Positions 1 through 5,368 of a stretch of DNA of 5,844 nucleotides are shown piece after piece. Numbering within the stretch: position 1 is the stretch's first letter; each line of letters starts with the position of its first letter. Origin of the DNA: Bacteriovoracaceae bacterium. GTDB taxonomy: Bacteria; Bdellovibrionota; Bacteriovoracia; Bacteriovoracales; Bacteriovoracaceae. The stretch lies in contig JAGLCH010000348.1 in NCBI GenBank assembly GCA_023146355.1, positions 1-5,844 on the forward strand. Direction: 5' to 3'. Position numbers and translations under genes: made by a program. The notes beneath the pieces were generated by a model. That model saw nothing but the letters and a program-made list of their open reading frames with translations. It did not search any database and was not told where the DNA came from.

Positions 1-602
1 CTTCCCCAAGAGTAATCGGCCCAAATGGCTCCAGTCACAATTCCAATAATGAGAAAAACCACACCAATTTTCATAGTTGTATAAATCCAACCAGCAACTT
101 TTTTATAGTCACTCCCCTTCTCTTTAAACTCATTAATCATCTGGCCATTTGCAAAGATCCAACTAAGCGCGAGCCCAGAGTAAGCGATAATTATAGTGGT
201 CACGTGAACACTGAGCCAAAAGTTGCTGCGAAGAACAGGCATTAGGGAGCCAATTTTAGGGTCCAGCATCCCTGTGGCAAAGTTAACCATGATAAGAGTT
301 AGCGTATTCAAAACCACACCAGAAACTATTACAGGAGTCTCTTTCTTTTTGAGGTAAAAGTAGAGAGTAATAAAAAGAGCAAAATAACCACATGTCAGTA
401 CAGTCTCATACATATTGGTAACGGGTGCTCTCCCACCAATATAGGAGCGCATTGCAATCCCCATAGTCTGTAGAAGAAATACAATACCTGTGATACCAAG
501 AGCAAACTTCTTTTGCTTAACACTATAAAGCACTAGAGAGACGCCAGATAAAATTAGGCACCACATAAAGGGGTTTGTTTTATAAAAAATAGTTTCAATC
601 AT
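1..602 (-). CDS. ccsA: Cytochrome c biogenesis protein CcsA (System II), 5'-partial window copy lacking its C-terminus
   Basis: This is the multi-pass inner-membrane partner of ResB in System II cytochrome c maturation, which delivers haem to the periplasm and helps attach it to CXXCH apocytochromes. My own reverse-strand translation gives 200 codons from ATG at 602 to the left edge with no stop. Family marks visible are GRAPVTNMYET (residues 58-67), MPVLRSNFW then SVHVTT with candidate haem-ligand His133 (121-136), and GAIWADYSWG (191-200). The frame is cut exactly where the tryptophan-rich haem-handling motif (WGxxWxWD) should begin, so that hallmark is not seen. About five hydrophobic helices are present before the cut. 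The start is chosen because CGGAG lies 7 bases upstream (614-610). The gene overlaps the end of resB by 8 bases (ATGATTGA), implying translational coupling. Identification is confident; only completeness is unknown. Confidence 0.94.
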   Translation of the reverse strand, partial: MIETIFYKTNPFMWCLILSGVSLVLYSVKQKKFALGITGIVFLLQTMGIAMRSYIGGRAPVTNMYETVLTCGYFALFITLYFYLKKKETPVIVSGVVLNTLTLIMVNFATGMLDPKIGSLMPVLRSNFWLSVHVTTIIIAYSGLALSWIFANGQMINEFKEKGSDYKKVAGWIYTTMKIGVVFLIIGIVTGAIWADYSWG

Positions 603-2076
603 CTTTAAACTCCGAGTTAAGTCGAATGGCAAAAAGGTAGTAAAGCAATCCACCAATAATCAACATCAGTGAACCAAGGTATTTATAGAATCGTCCTGGA
701 TCGTAATTAACACTTAAGGTAGAGGCATACTCACCATTTTGAAGTTGAAAGTAAGAGTTTTGATATAGAGTGAACTTTCCAACAGTCAGGGGTTGATTCA
801 TTGAGATTATGTGAGAGCTTTTTTCGCCTCTGTTATCATAAACCTCGATCTCACTTTGATAGCTGGCTGGAGACCCATCTTCATCTTTTTGAATTTCAAA
901 TTTTTTCAGATAGATTTGAAAAGGAAGAGTGTATTCTTTTCTCCCAAGAGAAACAGAGTAAAGCTCCTTTCCAAGTTTTAGCACCTCTTCACTGCCTTGT
1001 TTGAGCCAGTAGATCTCCTTACCAAACCTCATTGATACAGTTGAGAATATCTCTCCCTCTTTTGACTTAGGACTAGGAAGTGCTGCAATGGGGCTCAATG
1101 TTGGGTACTCAGAGGTCGACAGTTTTAAAGGAACGAGTGATAAGTCCATCCAAGGCAGCTCGGTAGTACCATTACTTAATGAGTGATGCTTCATTATTCG
1201 ATTGTGTTTCCGACTATAAAGGAAAATCTTGTCGCCAAAAATAAATACAGAAGGGGAGCTCGTAAGAGACCTTTTATCAAAACAACTTCTTCGGGCCTTT
1301 TTAACTTTATTTTTCGGCAAAGGAATCGGATTTTCACTTGTTATATCAAAGCACTCTACCTTTTTTCCCCAGTCATATTTAGAAAAATAATCACTATAAC
1401 TTTCAGGCAAGAAATAGATCTTCAGTGGACCAATTTCTGCTTCATGGCGAAAACGGGAGCTTTGAGAGTGTGAGAAAACAAGAGGGGCAATGACTTCATT
1501 TTTCTGTGTGAGTTCAAAGTATCCTGATGCACCATCATTTGCACTAACCCATGTTAGCGCCTCACGGGCAAAAGGATAGTACTCTTCAAAAGAAACGCCC
1601 TTAAATGACTTATTTACAGACGTTGAAAAAATGACGTTTGGCAATTCAATTTCAACAGTCTCAAGCATGTCGTTCTGAGGAAACAGTTTAATTACTCGTT
1701 GATTAAAGCTGATTTTATTATTTGAAGCATTTGGATAGACACTGAGCACACCATCAAGTCCCGCATCATAGGTAAAAAAACTACCTGCAAATACAACAAG
1801 GATTCCCCAGTGCATGACCTGAAATGCTATATTTTTCTTCGAAGTGGTAAACCGCTTCATCATTGCAAAGAAAATCGACAATACAGAGGAGAATGCGAGT
1901 ACTGCCATCCCCCATGACTGATAAAAAATACCTGCGGCAAAGCGAGCACCGTATACGCTCTCCACAACAGTAGCAGCAGAAAAATAAACTGTTGCCACTA
2001 CAAGTAGTGAAACGACAAATTTGCTACTTGATACAATCTCATCGAAGCGATCAAAAAATAGAGTTAACTTTTTCAT
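595..2076 (-). CDS. resB: ResB-like cytochrome c biogenesis protein (CcsB, System II)
   Basis: Partner of CcsA in the haem export and ligation complex of System II cytochrome c maturation; an inner-membrane protein with a large periplasmic domain. From ATG at 2076 it is 493 residues, typical of a stand-alone ResB. Three N-terminal membrane helices are visible (about 18-40, 51-73, 86-102). The third begins with HWG (His89, a candidate haem ligand) and is followed by the family segment GLDGVLSV (106-113). A periplasmic domain of roughly 360 residues follows, then DPGR (459-462) and a last helix (about 464-485), a usual ResB ending. The frame is open to a GTG at 2112, but that lies deep inside the upstream gene, while the ATG at 2076 forms the classic ATGA four-base overlap with its stop, so 2076 is preferred. 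The domain carries two cysteines (241, 264), too far apart for CXXCH. The central domain is weakly conserved, so the call rests on both ends and on the neighbouring ccsA. Confidence 0.93.
   Translation of the reverse strand: MKKLTLFFDRFDEIVSSSKFVVSLLVVATVYFSAATVVESVYGARFAAGIFYQSWGMAVLAFSSVLSIFFAMMKRFTTSKKNIAFQVMHWGILVVFAGSFFTYDAGLDGVLSVYPNASNNKISFNQRVIKLFPQNDMLETVEIELPNVIFSTSVNKSFKGVSFEEYYPFAREALTWVSANDGASGYFELTQKNEVIAPLVFSHSQSSRFRHEAEIGPLKIYFLPESYSDYFSKYDWGKKVECFDITSENPIPLPKNKVKKARRSCFDKRSLTSSPSVFIFGDKIFLYSRKHNRIMKHHSLSNGTTELPWMDLSLVPLKLSTSEYPTLSPIAALPSPKSKEGEIFSTVSMRFGKEIYWLKQGSEEVLKLGKELYSVSLGRKEYTLPFQIYLKKFEIQKDEDGSPASYQSEIEVYDNRGEKSSHIISMNQPLTVGKFTLYQNSYFQLQNGEYASTLSVNYDPGRFYKYLGSLMLIIGGLLYYLFAIRLNSEFKDD
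610..614 (-). promoter_or_regulatory. Ribosome binding site of ccsA inside the resB 3' end
   Basis: CGGAG on the minus strand lies 7 bases before the ATG at 602 and inside the last codons of resB. It supports that ATG as the ccsA start and an 8-base overlap with resB. Confidence 0.6.
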
Positions 2077-2600
2077 TTTCGTAAATACTTTGTAATAAGT
2101 GCAGGTATCCACTCTTTAGCTCCAACGAACTTTTTAAGTAGAACACCCTCTTTTGAATAAAGATAAGTTTCAGGGATCTTGGTTGTTCCAAATCGCTTAG
2201 CTTCGCCCTTAGTATCCATAAGAAAGTTTATCCCTTCAAGAGATATCTTGTTGCGCTTTAAGTAGCGGACAACAGTCTTATCTTCATCCATCAGTGAAAT
2301 AAAAACCGACTTCACACCTAATTCTTTCAAGGACTGACTGGTATTGATTAGCTTTGGAAGTTCAACTAAACAACTAGGACAAGTTGTTGCCCAAAAATGA
2401 ACTAATAATAATTTATGGTTGGCCTCAATAAGTTCGGAGCATCGAACTATTTCTTGAGAAGCCAAACTCTTTAATTCACACTTGGGAAGATAAGCTTGGT
2501 AACTAGTACCTTCATCTTCAAAGAGCTTAAGATTTTTCGAAACAATAACAACTCCGCCAACCATTAAAAGCAAAGTGATCCATTTAAATATTTTTTCCAT
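2073..2600 (-). CDS. Membrane-anchored TlpA/ResA-like thiol-disulfide oxidoreductase
   Basis: A periplasmic thioredoxin-fold protein of the TlpA/ResA group, most likely the reductant that keeps apocytochrome CXXCH cysteines open for haem attachment; this role is inferred from the resB-ccsA neighbours. The 175-residue product has one N-terminal anchor helix (about 4-21) with no clear cleavage site. The redox motif WATTCPSC has its cysteines at 74 and 77, and the cis-proline loop is TTKIPET (Pro143). Length and layout match the family. Two further cysteines, 41 and 54, lie just before the thioredoxin core and are discussed as a finding. The open frame extends to a TTG at 2627, but ATG at 2600 has AGGAAAGAG 10 bases upstream and gives a standard anchor, so it is chosen. 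It is the first gene of the minus-strand operon and its stop overlaps the resB start by four bases (ATGA). It could instead be a thiol protein for another client; its exact subfamily is not certain. Confidence 0.9.
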   Translation of the reverse strand: MEKIFKWITLLLMVGGVVIVSKNLKLFEDEGTSYQAYLPKCELKSLASQEIVRCSELIEANHKLLLVHFWATTCPSCLVELPKLINTSQSLKELGVKSVFISLMDEDKTVVRYLKRNKISLEGINFLMDTKGEAKRFGTTKIPETYLYSKEGVLLKKFVGAKEWIPALITKYLRK

Positions 2601-2610
2601 AATTATATGA

Positions 2611-2619
2611 CTCTTTCCT
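2611..2619 (-). promoter_or_regulatory. Ribosome binding site of the TlpA/ResA-like gene
   Basis: AGGAAAGAG on the minus strand, 10 bases before ATG 2600. It would lie inside the coding region if the upstream TTG at 2627 were used, which favours the ATG. Confidence 0.5.
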
Positions 2620-2662
2620 ATTATCAAAATTAAGAAATAAATTTCTCTTATTTAATTTTTTG

Positions 2663-2681
2663 CTTTGTAAAATTCACAAAG
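2663..2681. promoter_or_regulatory. Candidate operator: 19-bp near-perfect palindrome
   Basis: CTTTGT (2663-2668) and ACAAAG (2676-2681) are exact inverted arms around a 7-base centre. The centre also keeps symmetric AA/TT positions, giving CTTTGTnAAnTTnACAAAG. The odd, 19-bp symmetry does not fit the FNR (TTGAT-N4-ATCAA) or CRP (TGTGA-N6-TCACA) consensus. It overlaps the candidate plus-strand -35 element and lies about midway between the two start codons, as expected for a dimeric regulator acting on both operons. The binding protein is unknown. Confidence 0.4.
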
Positions 2682-2692
2682 TATCCGATAAT
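2665..2692 (+). promoter_or_regulatory. Candidate sigma70-type promoter for the octaheme cytochrome operon
   Basis: TTGTAA (2665-2670, four of six consensus bases) and GATAAT (2687-2692, five of six) are separated by 16 bases. This would place the transcript start near 2699 and a leader of about 35 bases before ATG 2735. AT-rich sequence makes chance matches likely, so this is a modest call. Confidence 0.35.
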
Positions 2693-2721
2693 AGAGTTAA
2701 TAACACAACAATTTTAAACAC

Positions 2722-2727
2722 AAGAGA
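2722..2727 (+). promoter_or_regulatory. Weak ribosome binding site of the octaheme cytochrome gene
   Basis: AAGAGA lies 7 bases before ATG 2735. It is weaker than the sites of the genes downstream, but together with the signal peptide that starts at this ATG it fixes the translation start. Confidence 0.4.
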
Positions 2728-2734
2728 TGTAGCA

Positions 2735-4381
2735 ATGACTAAATCGAGAGTTTTTCTGTACACTGTTTTTTTACTGATTTCAGTAATTGCAAATAGTGTC
2801 TACGCACATGAGGCCCACAAATCTTCACCTGATTCTAAATCGCCAGGTGATCATTCCCAAAAGATTACTGCCGACCATTCGCAGTTTGAAAGTCTCAAAC
2901 AAGAGTTTGATTATGCCCCGGATGTTACAGCGGAATGCCTGAGCTGCCACAACCAAGCAGGAAAACAAATTCATAAAACTTTTCACTGGACTTGGGGAAA
3001 AGAGGTTAATGGTAAAAAAGTTGGTAAATCAAAAAATGCGATGAACAACTACTGTATCGCAGGTCAAGGAAACATGGGAATGTGTGGTTCTTGTCACATC
3101 GGATACGGTTGGCGTAATGATGATTTTGATTTTGAGGAAGAAGAGAATATTGACTGCCTTGCCTGCCATGATACCACTGGAACTTATAAGAAATTTCCAA
3201 TTGCACTTGGCCACCCTGTATATGAAGATACAAAGTTTGGTGGCAAGATTTGGAAGAAAGTTGATCTGGCAAAAGTTGCTCAAAATGTAGGAAGGCCAAA
3301 GCGTGCCAACTGCCTAGCTTGTCACGCGAATGGCGGCGGAGGTAATGGAGTTAAGCACGGTGATACAGATATGTCTCTGGTCAATCCACACAAAGAACTC
3401 GATGTTCACATGGATTCTAAGGGGCTTAATTTTTCATGCCAAGATTGCCACACAACAAAAGAACATAAAATAGCAGGGCGCTACTTTGATAGAAAAGCAT
3501 TTTACGATTTCGAAACCAATAAAGGAAGAAGAAACCGTGAGGGGAAGGTTGTCAGCTGTGAGTCTTGCCATGGTGAGAGGCCACATAATGAACGCAAGCT
3601 TGACATGCACACAAAAAAAGTTGCTTGTGCAAGTTGCCACATACCCAAAATGGCACGCGGTCCCCATGCGACAAAACTTTCATGGGACTGGTCAACAGCG
3701 GGAAAACTTAAAAATGGTAAGCCGTTTTCAATTGAAAAAGATTTCGATGGTGATCAGCAACACGCTTATATGAGCAAGAAGGGTACATTTACATGGGGAA
3801 GGAATGTAGTCCCTGAATACAGATGGTATAAAGGTGAACTAAAGCAGCTTATATTTAGCGACAAGATTGATCCTTCAAAAGCTCCAATCGATATCAACCC
3901 ACCAACTGGTGACTATAAAGATCCAATGGCAAAGATCTGGCCATTCAAAATCCACCGAGGAAATCAGCCATACGATACTGTTAATAACCATCTCCTACCT
4001 CCAAAGCTAGTTGGTAAAAAAGGGACTGGGGCATTCTGGAGTGACTTTGACTGGCAGGCATCGCTGACGAAGGGTGCAAAGTCCAATAATCTTCCATTTA
4101 GTGGAAAATTTGATTTTGTTAAGACAAACGGCTACTGGCCAATTAAGCATATGGTTGCGCCAGAAGAAATGGCAGTGGGCTGTAATGAGTGTCACTCAAG
4201 AGATAGTCGATTGAAAGACATTAAGGACTTCTACCTAGTGGGAAGAGATTCGAACTTCTTAGTTGAGATATTTGGACTTCTTGCTGTATTTGGCAGTCTA
4301 TTTGGAATTCTAGGTCACGCAGGACTTCGCTATATAATGAACAGACGTAGACAAAAACAACAACTAAAAGACAAAGAGTAA
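2735..4381 (+). CDS. otr: Octaheme c-type cytochrome, tetrathionate reductase (Otr) family, with C-terminal membrane anchor
   Basis: Periplasmic multihaem reductase. The Shewanella Otr relative reduces tetrathionate, nitrite and hydroxylamine in vitro, but its physiological substrate is unsettled. The product has 548 residues: a Sec signal peptide (1-24, ending SVYA before HEAH), a short His-bearing linker, and eight CXXCH motifs at 68, 117, 141, 193, 235, 275, 298 and 483. The last follows a gap of about 180 residues. Family-like segments are GYGWRNDDFDF after haem 2, DCLACHDTTGTY at haem 3, and VGRPKRANCLACH then GGGG and VKHGD at haem 4. There is no CXXCK or long CX15CH motif, arguing against ONR/NrfA- and MccA-type enzymes. 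Cys107 is an extra non-haem cysteine, and Lys207 in VKHGD is a candidate for the lysine haem ligand described for Otr; both assignments are inferences. A helix at about 508-532 followed by RRR suggests an inner-membrane anchor with the bulk in the periplasm. An in-frame TTG at 2660 exists, but ATG 2735 starts the signal peptide directly. Confidence 0.93.
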   Translation: MTKSRVFLYTVFLLISVIANSVYAHEAHKSSPDSKSPGDHSQKITADHSQFESLKQEFDYAPDVTAECLSCHNQAGKQIHKTFHWTWGKEVNGKKVGKSKNAMNNYCIAGQGNMGMCGSCHIGYGWRNDDFDFEEEENIDCLACHDTTGTYKKFPIALGHPVYEDTKFGGKIWKKVDLAKVAQNVGRPKRANCLACHANGGGGNGVKHGDTDMSLVNPHKELDVHMDSKGLNFSCQDCHTTKEHKIAGRYFDRKAFYDFETNKGRRNREGKVVSCESCHGERPHNERKLDMHTKKVACASCHIPKMARGPHATKLSWDWSTAGKLKNGKPFSIEKDFDGDQQHAYMSKKGTFTWGRNVVPEYRWYKGELKQLIFSDKIDPSKAPIDINPPTGDYKDPMAKIWPFKIHRGNQPYDTVNNHLLPPKLVGKKGTGAFWSDFDWQASLTKGAKSNNLPFSGKFDFVKTNGYWPIKHMVAPEEMAVGCNECHSRDSRLKDIKDFYLVGRDSNFLVEIFGLLAVFGSLFGILGHAGLRYIMNRRRQKQQLKDKE

Positions 4382-4384
4382 GAT

Positions 4385-4975
4385 ATGAAAAAATTTATTC
4401 AACTATACAAAAGATTTGAGCGTTTTTGGCACTGGAGTCAGGCGCTCTTAATTTTCACACTTATAGCGACAGGGCTTGAGATCCATGGACTCTTTTCAGT
4501 CCTCGGTTTTGGAAAGGCCGTTCTTGTACACAATGTAGCTGCTGTAGTTTGGTCTTTTCTTCTTACTCTAATTTTCACCTGGATATTTACAACCGGAGAA
4601 TGGAAGCAGTATGTCCCTAGCTTTAAGGATGTCGACAATGTTTTAAGATTTTATATGTATGGTGTTTTTATTGGTGAGGATCATCCTCACCACTCAACAC
4701 CAGAGAATAAGTTTAATCCACTGCAACGATTCACATACATCGCTGTAATTTTTGGACTACTACCACTTCAAGTGATTACAGGATTCCTTTTTCTCTTTTT
4801 TCCAGAACTAAGAGAGATGGGAGTTATAGGCTCAGTGGACCTGATTGCGATAGGTCACACCTTTCTTGCCTATTCACTAGTGGCATTTGTGATGGCACAC
4901 GTTTATATGATCACATTTGGCAAAAAACTTTCAACTCACTTAAAAGCAATGATTACAGGTAAAGAAGAATTATAA
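4385..4975 (+). CDS. Four-helix cytochrome b (b561/HydC/thiosulfate reductase subunit type)
   Basis: A di-haem b membrane subunit that would pass electrons between the quinone pool and the octaheme cytochrome encoded just before it. The 196-residue protein opens with ERFWHWSQA (His16), a typical start of helix one in HydC/FdnI-type cytochromes b. Helices are predicted at about 18-36, 46-68, 114-138 and 150-176. Candidate haem ligands are His16, His49 (VHN), His158 (GHT) and His172 (AHVY); His34 lies at the end of helix one. The loop HPHHSTPENKFNPLQR (100-115) before helix three resembles the N-P-x-Q segment common in this superfamily. It starts 3 bases after the octaheme stop, with AAAGAG (4373-4378) inside the end of that gene, so the two are probably translationally coupled. 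No separate quinol-oxidising or iron-sulfur subunit is in the window. The exact subfamily is uncertain, but the cytochrome b call is firm. Confidence 0.9.
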   Translation: MKKFIQLYKRFERFWHWSQALLIFTLIATGLEIHGLFSVLGFGKAVLVHNVAAVVWSFLLTLIFTWIFTTGEWKQYVPSFKDVDNVLRFYMYGVFIGEDHPHHSTPENKFNPLQRFTYIAVIFGLLPLQVITGFLFLFFPELREMGVIGSVDLIAIGHTFLAYSLVAFVMAHVYMITFGKKLSTHLKAMITGKEEL

Positions 4976-4993
4976 TACCCGATAACCTTTCAT

Positions 4994-4999
4994 AAGGAG
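4994..4999 (+). promoter_or_regulatory. Strong ribosome binding site of the 108-residue exported protein gene
   Basis: AAGGAG, 5 bases before ATG 5005. A small inverted repeat CCTT (4986-4989)/AAGG (4994-4997) could fold over it, but four base pairs is too weak to call a regulatory hairpin. Confidence 0.65.
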
Positions 5000-5004
5000 A
5001 CACC

Positions 5005-5331
5005 ATGAAAAAACTATTTATCGCATTAATTGCACTCACTCTCTCGTTTGGAGTAATGGCAGATGCGTCTAAGGGACAGAAGTACTACCTCAAATACCTA
5101 AGACCACACTTTTCCTACAACGGACAAAAGTTTGCTGAGAAATACCTCAAAGTTGAGTGGAAAAGAATGTTCAAAAAAGATGCAAAGAGATTCATCAAGA
5201 CATTTTCAAAGAAATTCCCAGAATCAGCAACTTTTTTAAAGAGTGAGAGATTTCAGAAAATTGCCCCACACATTAAAGATTTCACAATAAAGTATGCCGC
5301 AGATAGTGGTGAGCTGCCTAGTTGTAGCTAA
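5005..5331 (+). CDS. Small exported protein of unknown function, haem-less, in the octaheme cytochrome operon
   Basis: The 108-residue product has a clear Sec signal peptide (1-19, cleavage after GVMA), leaving a mature chain of about 89 residues rich in lysine and aromatic residues. The mature N-terminus (DASKGQKYYLKYL) resembles the first helix of small class I cytochromes c, but where a CXXCH would be expected the sequence reads LRPHFSYNG, with no cysteine. The only cysteine is Cys107, in the C-terminal DSGELPSC (100-107). From memory, small proteins with a similar DSGxxPSC ending, some labelled cytochrome c, occur beside Otr-type genes in other bacteria; I cannot verify that here. It may be a cytochrome-derived or structural partner of the octaheme enzyme. 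It lies 29 bases after the cytochrome b gene and 37 before the DUF3373 gene, with a strong ribosome binding site. The reading frame and export are firm; function is unknown. Confidence 0.82.
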   Translation: MKKLFIALIALTLSFGVMADASKGQKYYLKYLRPHFSYNGQKFAEKYLKVEWKRMFKKDAKRFIKTFSKKFPESATFLKSERFQKIAPHIKDFTIKYAADSGELPSCS

Positions 5332-5355
5332 TCCCTAAGAAAATTAAACTGAACT

Positions 5356-5364
5356 AAGGAAGGA
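5356..5364 (+). promoter_or_regulatory. Ribosome binding site of the DUF3373-type gene
   Basis: AAGGAAGGA ends 4 bases before ATG 5369. It supports that start and independent, efficient translation within the operon. No terminator is seen between 5331 and this site, so read-through from the upstream genes is expected. Confidence 0.65.
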
Positions 5365-5368
5365 CAAA

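Larger units (their letters stand above)
2601..2734. promoter_or_regulatory. Divergent intergenic control region between the cytochrome maturation and octaheme cytochrome operons
   Basis: This very AT-rich 134-base gap separates two divergent start codons, so both operon promoters should lie here or in the adjoining leaders. It holds a 19-bp palindrome and one plausible plus-strand promoter, both listed separately. On the minus strand I see a GATAAT (2625-2620), but it sits almost on the ribosome binding site and would leave a leader of only about 13 bases, so no minus-strand promoter is called. No terminator or small RNA signal is seen. Confidence 0.65.

Noticed and set aside
801..1473. Plus-strand open frames of 67 and 96 codons (801-1004 and 1183-1473)
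   Set aside because: They lie wholly inside resB on the opposite strand, lack convincing ribosome binding sites and have no recognisable motifs.
2077..2112. Upstream GTG start for ResB at 2112
   Set aside because: It lies inside the preceding gene; ATG 2076 gives the ATGA stop-start overlap and a usual ResB N-terminus.
2663..2681. Reading the palindrome as an FNR or CRP site
   Set aside because: Arms and spacing differ: TTTGT-N7-ACAAA is not TTGAT-N4-ATCAA or TGTGA-N6-TCACA.
2660..2734. Upstream TTG start for the octaheme cytochrome at 2660
   Set aside because: It would put 25 polar residues before a normal signal peptide and would start within the likely promoter; ATG 2735 begins the signal peptide directly.
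3006..3773. Several open frames of 68-97 codons on both strands inside the octaheme cytochrome gene
   Set aside because: The eight-haem frame covers the region with strong family motifs; these are shadow frames.
2735..4381. Assigning the octaheme protein as an MccA sulfite reductase or NrfA/ONR nitrite reductase
   Set aside because: All eight haem motifs are plain CXXCH; I see no CX15CH-like motif of MccA and no CXXCK of NrfA/ONR.
4007..4638. Minus-strand open frames 4007-4195 and 4438-4638
   Set aside because: They are antisense to the octaheme cytochrome and cytochrome b genes, without ribosome binding sites or protein motifs.
4986..4997. Possible hairpin CCTT-TCAT-AAGG over the ribosome binding site of the small exported protein
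   Set aside because: Four base pairs with no extension is too weak to call a riboregulator or terminator.
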